Source: CAZEJK01 sp964512045
GTDB lineage: Bacteria > Acidobacteriota > Thermoanaerobaculia > Thermoanaerobaculales > Sulfomarinibacteraceae
NCBI GenBank assembly: GCA_964512045.1
Contig: CAZEJK010000294.1
Span: 1-6,158 of the forward strand
Direction: 5' to 3'
Length of the DNA: 6,158 nt
This document shows positions 1-6,158 of the stretch, piece by piece. Made by a program: the position numbers and the translations under genes. The notes beneath the pieces were generated by a model. That model was not told the origin of the DNA and made no database searches. It was given only the letters and a program-made list of their open reading frames with translations. Within the stretch, counting starts at the first letter, position 1; each line of letters opens with the position of its first letter.

Positions 1-182
1 ATGTGGCGAGCGGAGAGATCCCGCCGGAGAACCGCCGCTTTCCGGTCCCGGTCAACGGCCCCGGGACGGGGCCCGGCGCCGGGCTGGCTTCGTTGGAGAT
101 CCCGGGGGAGAACCGCCACCGTCTCGTGCCGGTGCCGGATGCACCCCTGCGGAGCTGCGGCGGGTGGCTGGGTCACGCTTGA
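1..182 (+). CDS. 3' end of an unidentified gene, convergent with the kinase gene (partial)
   Basis: I do not recognise the product. The third plus-strand frame (first full codon at 3-5) is open from the window edge to a TGA at 180-182, giving about 59 residues. About 51 of the 59 codons end in G or C, as expected for coding DNA in a GC-rich genome. The peptide holds two copies of a motif EIPxENRxxxVPV spaced 27 residues apart (around 15-52 and 96-133). The two VPV copies differ by synonymous GTC/GTG changes, which favours a real repeat-containing protein, perhaps beta-rich (inference). It would overlap the stop of the minus-strand kinase gene by 10 bp, tail to tail. The main doubt is that the minus-strand frame in phase with the kinase gene, read past its stop, shares the same wobble positions and is also open. 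That frame has no start codon of its own, so I prefer the plus-strand reading. Confidence 0.5.
   Translation, partial: VASGEIPPENRRFPVPVNGPGTGPGAGLASLEIPGENRHRLVPVPDAPLRSCGGWLGHA
14..133. repeat. Imperfect direct repeat, two 39-bp units 81 bp apart
   Basis: Units at 14-52 and 95-133 match at 30 of 39 positions without gaps. The best core is 15-38 against 96-119 (21 of 24). The period of 81 bp is a multiple of three, so any reading frame stays in register. In the plus-strand frame ending at 182 it gives the EIPxENR...VPV repeat. Between the units lie GC-rich self-complementary segments: a 14-bp perfect palindrome at 71-84, and arms 57-63/67-73 with a 3-nt loop. Neither is followed by a T tract on either strand, so I do not call a terminator. 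Confidence 0.6.
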
Positions 183-1762
183 GCAGAGCCGGGCTCGACG
201 AAACCGTTCCGGTCGAGCAGGGCGTCCACACGCTCACGCGTGTGCTCCACCGGCCCGGAGGTGTCCACTCTTTCGAACCTGGAATCATCCTCGGGCGGTG
301 GCTCGAAGTCGTGTCGTTGCTGCTCCATCAGCTCGACCCGTCCGTCCGAGCGGGTATCATGACGCTGACGATCCGTCAGCCGGCGGTGCTGCTCCTCCTC
401 GGAGCACACCGTCTGCAGGAACAGCACCTTCGCACCGGCTCGCTCGGCGGCCTCCAGCAGAGGTCTCCGATCCTCCACGGTCTTGTAGGCGCCGTCCACC
501 ACCACCGGGAACCCCGCCATGAGCATGTTCTCGGCCCGCTGCGCCACCTCGTCGTACGTCCTCTGGTTCATCTCCGGCGAGTACAGGCCCTCGTTGTACG
601 GCACGTACACGCGGGTGTCCTCACCAACGCCCGCCAGCTGCTTGCGGACGGCGTCAGTGGACACCAGGTTCCACCGTCGCGTCTCGCGAAGGTAGCGTCC
701 GATCCAGGTCTTGCCCGTCCCCATGAGACCGTACAGCACAACGACGATCGGCTTCGACTGTCCGCCCGCATAGGAGTGCGCAAGACCGAAGTACCGCCGC
801 GCCAGGTTGCGCTGGCGCCGCTGCTCTGGCTTGTCCAGCGACGGATCCGACTGCGTGAACGCGGCGATCTTCCCACGCACGTATGCCCGGTACGCAGAGT
901 AGAAGTCCATCAGCTCGGGAAGCTCGCTATCTCCGGAGACCTCCACATAGCGCGTGACGAGGTACTCGGCCATCTCCGGCCGCTCGTGGAAGTCAAGGTC
1001 CATCTTGAGGAACGCGAGATCCACCGCCACATCGCCGCACGCAAGGCGCGGGTTGAACTCGATACAATCGAACACCACTGGCTCGTCGAGGAAGAAGATG
1101 TTGCCAAGGTGCAGGTCACCGTGACTCTCCCGAATCCGGCCATCGGCGATTCTCCGCGCGAACAGATCGCCATGCTCCTCGAAAAAGCGGTTGGTGGAGT
1201 CGCGGATCTCCTCGTACCGCGGCCGCGACAGCAGCTTGCCGACGTACGCCTCGGTTTGCGAGAAGTTCTCGTCGGTGTTGAACTTCACCGCCTCGACCGT
1301 CCCGTACTGATCCACACCCTCGCCTGTCGCTGCGTTCTCGTAGAACGGGACCAGCTGCTCCACGAGCTGATCGAGATGCTCCACGCTGAGCTCGCCTCTC
1401 TCCTCGACACGGGTACCGAGCCGCTCCTGGTCCAGCTGCTCCATCACCACCACCCAGTCGACAGGATCGCCCTCGCCGCCGACAACGGCACGGCCATCAC
1501 GCACCGTGACCGGCTCGACTCCCAGATACACCCACGGCGCCAGCCGGCGGTTCAGCTCCACTTCCCGTCGGCAGTAGTGCTCTCGCAGCTCGAGCGTCGA
1601 GAAGTCGAGAAACCCGAAGTTCACCGGTTTCTTGAGCTTGTAGACGCGCTCCCCGGTCAGAAAAACGACCGAGATGTGGGTCTGGATGATCTCGACAGCG
1701 TCCACTGGATGACTGTACGCACTCGTTTGCTTGAGCGACGCGACGATGTCCTGGTGCTGCAC
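173..1762 (-). CDS. Fused aminoglycoside-phosphotransferase-like / P-loop kinase protein (AAA family ATPase)
   Basis: Two-domain cytoplasmic protein of 529 residues, a usual size for this fusion (APH-like family joined to a predicted P-loop kinase). Substrates are not established for the family, and resistance should not be assumed. The N-terminal part has the family signature VYKLKKPVNFGFLDFS (around residues 40-55) and the helix motif EVELNRRL. An APH catalytic loop HGDLHLGN follows at 214-221 (catalytic Asp 216, Asn 221), then VVFDCIEFNPR with Asp 232 in the metal-binding position. The C-terminal domain starts near 335. It has a Walker A motif GLMGTGKT (345-352), STDAVRKQLAG (from about 368), GLYSPE, a strand ending VVVD (Asp 423) and a lid-like HRRLTDRQR (about 459-467). 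All key residues look intact. The start is GTG at 1762: the family N-terminus AYSHPVDAVEIIQTHIS begins about 15 residues later, and a strong Shine-Dalgarno sits just upstream. No operon partner is visible, and a terminator separates it from the receptor gene upstream. Confidence 0.93.
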   Translation of the reverse strand: MQHQDIVASLKQTSAYSHPVDAVEIIQTHISVVFLTGERVYKLKKPVNFGFLDFSTLELREHYCRREVELNRRLAPWVYLGVEPVTVRDGRAVVGGEGDPVDWVVVMEQLDQERLGTRVEERGELSVEHLDQLVEQLVPFYENAATGEGVDQYGTVEAVKFNTDENFSQTEAYVGKLLSRPRYEEIRDSTNRFFEEHGDLFARRIADGRIRESHGDLHLGNIFFLDEPVVFDCIEFNPRLACGDVAVDLAFLKMDLDFHERPEMAEYLVTRYVEVSGDSELPELMDFYSAYRAYVRGKIAAFTQSDPSLDKPEQRRQRNLARRYFGLAHSYAGGQSKPIVVVLYGLMGTGKTWIGRYLRETRRWNLVSTDAVRKQLAGVGEDTRVYVPYNEGLYSPEMNQRTYDEVAQRAENMLMAGFPVVVDGAYKTVEDRRPLLEAAERAGAKVLFLQTVCSEEEQHRRLTDRQRHDTRSDGRVELMEQQRHDFEPPPEDDSRFERVDTSGPVEHTRERVDALLDRNGFVEPGSAQA

Positions 1763-1765
1763 GGG

Positions 1766-1776
1766 CCTCCTCCTCC
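1766..1776 (-). promoter_or_regulatory. Strong Shine-Dalgarno that fixes the GTG start of the kinase gene
   Basis: Minus-strand sequence GGAGGAGGAGG ends 3 nt before GTG 1762 and contains overlapping AGGAGG matches at spacings of 3 and 6 nt. It sets the start at GTG rather than at the distant in-frame ATG at 2140. The intervening 126 codons are Arg- and Cys-rich and unlike the family. Confidence 0.8.
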
Positions 1777-1829
1777 GCCTCTGCCCGGATGTCAGCTCCA
1801 CCGTGCCACGAGGCTGCGACCCCGTCAAC

Positions 1830-2078
1830 TCCGTCCGTGACGGACCGCACCGCACGGCGCGCTCCCGGAGCACTTCCGCACAACCACTTACGCCGTCATC
1901 TCGGCCGAGCCACCGTGACCAACCGGAGCACCCCCAACCTCGCAAGCAACCGCACCGCCTCGGGTTCCGGCGCTGAGCAACCCACTCACGGGCGTACAGG
2001 TACCGGACGAGATGACGGCGTGAGCAAATGGGCGCACGTCCTTCGGGAGGACTCCGCGAACGCACTCTTGCGGACGGA
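1830..2078. repeat. Diverged inverted repeat pair with a 14-bp perfect core
   Basis: The arms are 1853-1903 and 2008-2058. The reverse complement of the first matches the second at 37 of 51 positions without gaps, including a perfect 14-bp core (1890-1903 and 2008-2021). After one 3-nt offset the match resumes as CGGACGGA at the outer ends (1830-1837 on minus, 2071-2078 on plus). Mismatches favour one codon position: 7 of the 14 outside the core fall at every-third positions counted from 2022. In one reading both arms encode GRDDGVSxxAxVLRE. In the complementary reading both encode a segment ending LTPSSRP. This could be two inverted copies of a former coding segment or of a dispersed genomic repeat. 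Confidence 0.6.
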
Positions 2079-2101
2079 ACGCTCCGTGCTTGCTGCAGTG
2101 C

Positions 2102-2134
2102 AAAGAGAACCGGGCGGCCCGCGGGCCGCCCGGT
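2102..2134 (-). terminator. Intrinsic terminator of the receptor gene
   Basis: A perfect 26-bp palindrome at 2109-2134, starting 30 nt after the receptor stop, can fold into an 11-bp GC-rich stem with a CGCG loop. On the minus strand it is followed at once by TCTCTTT, a fair U-rich tail. On the plus strand the hairpin is not followed by T residues, so it should work mainly in the direction of the receptor gene. Confidence 0.85.
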
Positions 2135-2164
2135 GATCATGTCAGCAGACTCTGCGTGGGACCG

Positions 2165-4906
2165 TCAGAACGACAGGCGCACACCGAGGCGCACCTCGCG
2201 GGCGTCCTCGATCGCCAGCGGCTGCTGGTACGAGGAGCTCGGGTCGAATGCGCTCTCCTCCGGGTGGGCATCCCACACGTAGTCATAAAAGCCCCAGCGC
2301 TCGGAGACCGCGAGGACCGTGTCCGAGTTGAACACGTTGAACACGTCCACCATCAGCGTCAGCTCCATGTCGGAGGTCAGTGCGAACGCCTTCTCCAGGT
2401 GCAGGTCCACCAGGTTGCGGTCGTCCAGCTGCTGCGACCCCAAGGAGGTCAGGTTGACGGTGGTGCGATCGTTCTCGAGCAGGCCGTAGATGGTCACGTA
2501 CGGCGTCCAGTAGGTGCCGGAACGGTACAGGTAGTACGCCGAGGCCATGATGTCCCATGGCAGGTCCACGGACGCGTTGACCTTCAGCTCCCACTCCGAG
2601 TAGTTGGGGAGATTCCCGAAGTTGTTGACGAGGCCGTTCCAGTCCTCCCAGGCACTCTCATAGCCGTCCACGTCCGAGGTGTTCCCCACGAGGTCCGACC
2701 ACACCAGCGACGCCCGCAGTGACCAGCCGTCCGCGTACCGCCGGTTGAAGCGAACGATCAACGAGTCGTACTCGCGGGTGGCCTCGTCCGGGTTGGTGAG
2801 GACAAAGTCCTGCGGCGACAGCAGCTCGAAGAACGGCAGGTCGCCACCGGTGATCGGGTTGCTCGGCGCCACCAACGCGTCGTAGTCGTCGTTGGTGTTG
2901 ATCATCGCGATGATGTCCGAGTTCTCACGGTATACATAATCGAGGCCGAGCAGCATCGTGTCGGTCAGCTGGTGCTCGAAGCTCGCCACGTACTGGTCGA
3001 CGTACGGATGGGAGATCTCCGAATCCATGATGGCGCCGCCCGACGGACGGCCGCCGGCGTAGTACCACTCGCCCGCATCGAAGTCCCAGTCCCAGAACTC
3101 GAGATCCGAGAACACGTCTCCAGAGATCTCACGATCGTACATGAACGCGAACAACCCCTCGTAGTAGCGTCCGTAGTGGACCTTCAGCGCCGTGCTGCCG
3201 CGGCCGCCGACGTCCCACACGATCCCGAGGCGCGGCGAGATCATGTCGTCGGAGTACACGTCCTCATCACCGCCGTCAAAGCCACCCTCGTACGAGGTGT
3301 AACGAACTCCGAAGTTCAGAGTCACGTCCTTGTACTTGAGCGAGTCCTGGGCGTAGGCGTGGAGGCCGGTCTGCACCGCATGCAGATCGATCTCGTCTCC
3401 CCGGTCCGACGAGAACAAGGCGCACTCCGGATTCGCGAAGTAGTCCTCGACCGAGTCGCAGTAGTACGAGTCGTCGTAGTAGGAGAAGCCGCCGTTGCGG
3501 GTCCACACCTCGTCCTGGCTCGAGTCCTCGTACACCACGCCGAACTTGAAGGTATGGGAGTCCTCCGCGGAGAGTACCCCGTCTGCGAACAACGACCATG
3601 AGGCATCCAGGTTGACACGCTGCTTATCGTTGTTGACGGTCCACTTGTAGTTATCCCACTCCAGCCCGGTCCAGTCGTCCTCTCGGCCCGGACGGTCACT
3701 TCCGAACGGCGGAAGACGATCGTCGGTTCCGTCGAAGCCAGTGAGCTTGACCGTCACGAAGTTTGAGTCGTTGACGAGCGACTCCCATGTCGCGTTGTAC
3801 GCCCAGTTCGGCGAGTCCTGAGTCTGAGCGCCGGACGCCATGACGAACTCGCCGAGACCGCGCCGATCGTGCTCCACGCCATCGTAGTCTGCAAGCACGA
3901 CCAAGCGGTTATCGTTGTCGGCTTGGTACGTCAGCTTGCCCAGGTACCGCGACCATGAACGGTCTGAGGTGTTGCCCTGCTCGAACAGCGGGGCATCGCC
4001 AACGTAGAACGGGTCGACCGAGCGCTCACGCTCCTGACCCGAGACGAAGTACCACAGCTTGTCCTGGATCAGCTTGCCGCCGAGCGACACCGACGCATCG
4101 AGGTCCGAGTCGAGCTCGTTGACGCTCTCGGTGCCCTCCGGCGAGTTCTCGTCATTCAACCCTGCGTCCGAGTAGTACAGCGACACATCGCCCGAGAGCT
4201 CATTGCCACCGGAGCGTGTCACCAGGTTCACCATGGCGCCGGTGAAACCGCCATACTCGGCGTTGGCGCCGAGGCCGGTCACCTGCACCTCCTCGACCCA
4301 GTCGAAGTTCGGCAGGATCCACTGGCCGCCGGAGCCCGGATCGGACACATCGACGCCGTCCAGGTTGTACGCGCTGCCCTGCGACGACGGCGAGCCGTAC
4401 GCCAGACCGGCGTTGACGCCGGGGGTGTAGTTCATGAGGTCCGTCGCATCTCGGGGCAACGGCTGCCGCTTCAGAAACTCCTGGTCCAGGTTATGGGCCA
4501 CGGTGTTCGACACGGTGCTCACCGCCGTGGCCTCGGCGACCACGACGATCTCGTCGGTGGTCTCGAGCATCCCCATCTGCAGGTCCACGGTCATCGCGGT
4601 TCCGAGAGAGACCTGGACATTTTCACGCCGCACAGTGCGGAACCCGTCCAGGCTCGCCTCGAACACGTAGGTCCCCGGTGGCAACGACGGGAATCGGTAG
4701 ATCCCCTGCGCGTTGACGAATGCCACCAGCTGCCCAGCCACCAGCGCATCGGAAAGCGCTCGCACCGTGGCGCCCGGCAGAATCCCTCCGTCCGGATCGG
4801 TCACCGTGCCGCGCACGCTCCCGGTGGTGGTGCTCTGCGCTCCCGCGGGCAGCGCCAGCGCCACCACAGCCAGCAACACCGACATGTTGATCCAACGTCC
4901 TCGCAT
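2165..4906 (-). CDS. TonB-dependent outer-membrane receptor with carboxypeptidase-regulatory-like domain (Oar-like)
   Basis: Complete outer-membrane receptor of 913 residues, within the usual range for this architecture. It should import a ligand with energy from TonB-ExbBD; the ligand cannot be read from the sequence. A signal peptide covers residues 1-23 (hydrophobic MSVLLAVVALALP, cleavage after AGA before Gln 24). A carboxypeptidase-regulatory-like beta-sandwich follows at about 29-110 (GSVRGTVTDPDGGILPGATV; PPGTYVFEASLDGF). A TonB-box-like DEIVVVA lies at 118-124. The plug spans about 130-235 (PLPRDATDLMNYTPGV, YNLDGVDVSDPG, EYGGFTGAMVNLVTRSGG). The beta-barrel runs to the C-terminal Phe (VRLGVRLSF), with the receptor-typical DVFNVFN at 854-860. 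The ATG at 4906 is preceded by AAGGAGGA at good spacing. Loops are rich in Asp, Glu, Tyr and Trp, and the only two cysteines, 483 and 495, lie in one predicted loop. It has its own promoter and terminator. No SusD partner is seen, so it is probably not a SusC. Confidence 0.95.
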   Translation of the reverse strand: MRGRWINMSVLLAVVALALPAGAQSTTTGSVRGTVTDPDGGILPGATVRALSDALVAGQLVAFVNAQGIYRFPSLPPGTYVFEASLDGFRTVRRENVQVSLGTAMTVDLQMGMLETTDEIVVVAEATAVSTVSNTVAHNLDQEFLKRQPLPRDATDLMNYTPGVNAGLAYGSPSSQGSAYNLDGVDVSDPGSGGQWILPNFDWVEEVQVTGLGANAEYGGFTGAMVNLVTRSGGNELSGDVSLYYSDAGLNDENSPEGTESVNELDSDLDASVSLGGKLIQDKLWYFVSGQERERSVDPFYVGDAPLFEQGNTSDRSWSRYLGKLTYQADNDNRLVVLADYDGVEHDRRGLGEFVMASGAQTQDSPNWAYNATWESLVNDSNFVTVKLTGFDGTDDRLPPFGSDRPGREDDWTGLEWDNYKWTVNNDKQRVNLDASWSLFADGVLSAEDSHTFKFGVVYEDSSQDEVWTRNGGFSYYDDSYYCDSVEDYFANPECALFSSDRGDEIDLHAVQTGLHAYAQDSLKYKDVTLNFGVRYTSYEGGFDGGDEDVYSDDMISPRLGIVWDVGGRGSTALKVHYGRYYEGLFAFMYDREISGDVFSDLEFWDWDFDAGEWYYAGGRPSGGAIMDSEISHPYVDQYVASFEHQLTDTMLLGLDYVYRENSDIIAMINTNDDYDALVAPSNPITGGDLPFFELLSPQDFVLTNPDEATREYDSLIVRFNRRYADGWSLRASLVWSDLVGNTSDVDGYESAWEDWNGLVNNFGNLPNYSEWELKVNASVDLPWDIMASAYYLYRSGTYWTPYVTIYGLLENDRTTVNLTSLGSQQLDDRNLVDLHLEKAFALTSDMELTLMVDVFNVFNSDTVLAVSERWGFYDYVWDAHPEESAFDPSSSYQQPLAIEDAREVRLGVRLSF

Positions 4907-4941
4907 TACGTCCTCCTTGCCTCATCTCATCGCACACACGC

Positions 4942-4977
4942 GGGCCAACAGCCCATCCGCCCGCCACCACGGCGGGC
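4942..4977 (-). promoter_or_regulatory. Two hairpins in the receptor mRNA leader
   Basis: On the minus strand a 7-bp stem GCCCGCC/GGCGGGC with a 5-nt loop (4959-4977) is followed by a 4-bp stem GGGC/GCCC with a 5-nt loop (4942-4954). They lie between the promoter and the Shine-Dalgarno (about 4911-4918) and leave the latter free. No T tract follows, so these are not terminators. They may stabilise the mRNA or control translation (inference). I recognise no known riboswitch. Confidence 0.4.
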
Positions 4978-5078
4978 AGGAAGAAATCTCAAAGCCCAAG
5001 CTAAACGTACGCTGAAAAGAAACGGTGGGTCTGGACCAGGGTCGCCCAGTTCGGAAGTCGGTCGACGTCCACAGCACC

Positions 5079-5107
5079 AAGCTAACCTCAGTCGAGTCAG
5101 CTGTCAA
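5079..5107 (-). promoter_or_regulatory. Sigma70-type promoter of the receptor gene
   Basis: The -35 box TTGACA (5102-5107, full consensus) is followed by exactly 17 bp and a -10 box TAGCTT (5079-5084, 3 of 6 including both Ts and the A at position 2). Transcription would start near 5072, giving a leader of about 165 nt. An 11-bp palindrome GCCGACTCGGC (5120-5130) lies 12 bp upstream of the -35 and could be an operator, but it may be chance. The segment TTAGCTTGG, which overlaps the -10, recurs 81 bp downstream (4996-5004), without a good -35. Confidence 0.65.
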
Positions 5108-5159
5108 CACACGCCGTGAGCCGACTCGGCGAGCGTCGCTGCGAGCGGACAGCCGTGGC

Positions 5160-6158
5160 TCAGTTGACGTAGCCGAGGGCTCGCAGACGATCGAGATCCT
5201 TCTCGTCGAGAGCCTCCCACGAACCGGAGTGCTCCTCCATCTCGAGCCCTTCGAGCTCGGCCTCGACGCTCTGGAGCACCATTGGTCGCTTCTCCGACAG
5301 GTCCGTCAGCTCTCCTGGATCGTCGACGACGTTGTACAGCTCTCGCTGGCCAGTGTCGGTATTGCGGATGAGCTTGAACTTCCCAGAAAGCCACGACTCC
5401 AGATTGTGCGGAGCCTGTGGCTTGGCCGTCCAACCGCCGTGCCTCGGCGCACGTTCTATGTTCAATCCGAGGCGAGCCTTGCGAATCAGCGGAACGAGGT
5501 TCCTGCCGCGCTGCTCGAGCTGAAGGTCGTGACCGGTCATCGTAGCCACGGTCGGCAGCAGATCCACAAGTGACACCGGCTGCCGCACCACCACCCCGGC
5601 CGGCACGTGTCCTGGCGCCCAGAGAATCAACGGTACGTGCAGCAGAGAGTCGTACAGCTGGTTGATGTGGCCCCCGAGGTTATGCTCGCCGAGACCCTCG
5701 CCGTGGTCCGACGCGAATATGACCAGGGCGTCATCGAGCCAGCCGCCTGCCTCGAGCGCAGCCAGGAGGCGACCGATCTCCCCGTCCACGAACCGAACCT
5801 CGTCCGCATACGCTGTCCGGCTCCAGGGGTCCGCGGGGTCGCGTTCGATCGCCTCGAACTGGACGTTCACACGCTCGGCGCCCTCGTCGCAGCCGACGAC
5901 GTTGACCGTTGCTGGCCACTCGGCGGCCCAGAGCGTCGAGTGGTCGCCATGAGGGATCACCTGCATCCCCTCCCCCGCCTCGAGCGTGCAGCCACCCCAC
6001 ACCTTGCCACCCGTCATTCGCACCGGCCAGGCTTCCCTGGCCACCCCCTCCGGCTGCTCGGCGTAGAAGGTGACCGAGCCGCGCTGATCCTCGAGCTCGA
6101 CCGGCACCCGGACGACCCGTCCGTTGCACTCGACGACCGTCGGCTCGCCGCGCTCTGG
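5160..6158 (-). CDS. Sulfatase-family hydrolase, C-terminal part (5' truncated by the window)
   Basis: Alkaline-phosphatase-superfamily hydrolase expected to cleave sulfate or phosphate esters. 332 residues are visible, and the frame is open to the right edge, so the N-terminus is missing. It would hold the C/S-x-P-x-R formylglycine site and any signal peptide. The family match starts at visible residue 117 (YADEVRFVDGEIGRLL). The metal-binding SDHGEGLGEH follows at 150-159, then GHINQLYDSLLHVPLILWAPG, VSLVDLLPTVATMTG, a LYNVVDDPGE turn, and the tail LRALGYVN. Visible residues 1-110 are odd. They read as plausible, beta-rich coding sequence with four Trp and three Cys, but lack the H-x-x-DPH-x-PY segment that usually precedes the YADEV helix. 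The GTG at 6107 has no Shine-Dalgarno and is not the start. The gene ends 53 bp before the -35 of the receptor promoter, with no clear terminator, so read-through is possible. Substrate unknown. Confidence 0.85.
   Translation of the reverse strand, partial: PERGEPTVVECNGRVVRVPVELEDQRGSVTFYAEQPEGVAREAWPVRMTGGKVWGGCTLEAGEGMQVIPHGDHSTLWAAEWPATVNVVGCDEGAERVNVQFEAIERDPADPWSRTAYADEVRFVDGEIGRLLAALEAGGWLDDALVIFASDHGEGLGEHNLGGHINQLYDSLLHVPLILWAPGHVPAGVVVRQPVSLVDLLPTVATMTGHDLQLEQRGRNLVPLIRKARLGLNIERAPRHGGWTAKPQAPHNLESWLSGKFKLIRNTDTGQRELYNVVDDPGELTDLSEKRPMVLQSVEAELEGLEMEEHSGSWEALDEKDLDRLRALGYVN

Larger units (their letters stand above)
1763..2108. other. Intergenic region upstream of the kinase gene, with no convincing gene
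   Basis: About 346 bp between the receptor terminator and the kinase start. Open frames exist on both strands but lack ribosome-binding sites and recognisable products. The region holds a pair of diverged inverted repeats, listed separately. The only promoter-like element for the kinase gene is a minus-strand TTGACG at 1823-1828. A 17-bp spacer leads to a poor -10 (CACGGT, 1800-1805), so the promoter is unresolved. Short hairpins occur at the outer ends of the two repeat arms: GTCCG/CGGAC around 1833-1845, and ACGGA/TCCGT around 2074-2087. Confidence 0.6.

Noticed and set aside
57..84. GC-rich palindromes downstream of the kinase gene as a terminator
   Set aside because: No T-rich tail on either strand, and they fall inside the probable plus-strand coding frame.
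173..1762. Aminoglycoside-resistance gene
   Set aside because: The APH-like fold with this VYKLKKPVNFGFLDFS signature and fused P-loop kinase belongs to a widespread family of unknown substrate, not to characterised resistance enzymes.
164..1840. 558-residue plus-strand open frame opposite the kinase gene
   Set aside because: It mirrors the wobble register of the kinase gene and is rich in His, Leu and Arg without recognisable domains. It has no ribosome-binding site. The minus-strand product has intact kinase motifs.
1888..2103. 71-residue minus-strand open frame
   Set aside because: Its start has no Shine-Dalgarno, and its frame does not fit the codon-periodic mismatch pattern of the repeat arms.
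1789..2136. 115-residue plus-strand open frame running into the terminator palindrome
   Set aside because: No Shine-Dalgarno before ATG 1789 and low-complexity composition. Only the short part shared with the inverted repeat is of interest.
1763..2140. 126-residue N-terminal extension of the kinase from the in-frame ATG at 2140
   Set aside because: The added sequence is Arg- and Cys-rich and outside the family. The ATG lies beyond the terminator hairpin of the receptor gene, and a strong Shine-Dalgarno precedes GTG 1762.
5160..6107. GTG at 6107 as the sulfatase start
   Set aside because: The frame stays open to the window edge, no Shine-Dalgarno precedes the GTG, and the product would lack the catalytic N-terminal half.
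1..6158. CRISPR array, tRNA or rRNA gene, insertion sequence
   Set aside because: No regular repeat-spacer pattern, cloverleaf, rRNA motif or transposase was seen on either strand.

Overview
The window is GC-rich bacterial DNA with three clear protein-coding genes, all on the minus strand. A probable gene tail runs on the plus strand at the left edge. Two signs point to a Gram-negative, perhaps Acidobacteriota or a similar high-GC lineage. One is a TonB-dependent receptor with a carboxypeptidase-regulatory-like N-domain (Oar-like architecture). The other is a sulfatase with a C-terminal 'LRALGYV' tail. This taxonomic call is inference only.

In transcription order on the minus strand (right to left) the layout is as follows. 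(1) The C-terminal 332 residues of a sulfatase-family hydrolase (6158-5160), cut by the window edge. (2) A 253-bp intergenic region with a good sigma70-type promoter (TTGACA, 17-bp spacer, TAGCTT) and an approximately 165-nt leader containing two small hairpins. (3) A complete 913-residue outer-membrane TonB-dependent receptor (4906-2165), closed by a perfect-palindrome intrinsic terminator with a T-rich tail. (4) A 402-bp intergenic region holding that terminator and two diverged inverted copies of a short element whose differences cluster at one codon position. (5) A complete 529-residue fused kinase, with an aminoglycoside-phosphotransferase-like domain followed by a P-loop kinase domain (1762-173), starting at GTG behind a very strong Shine-Dalgarno. 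(6) At the left edge, a probable 3' end of a convergent plus-strand gene (to 182) that contains two copies of an EIPxENR...VPV motif and overlaps the kinase gene tail to tail.

The sulfatase and receptor could cooperate in desulfation and uptake of a sulfated substrate. Only adjacency supports this, since there is no SusD, glycosidase or regulator here, and the receptor has its own promoter and terminator. The fused kinase looks like an independent transcription unit. I do not see a convincing new multi-gene system. The points most worth checking are the inverted, codon-like repeat pair upstream of the kinase, the unusual middle section of the sulfatase, and the repeat-bearing gene tail at the left edge.
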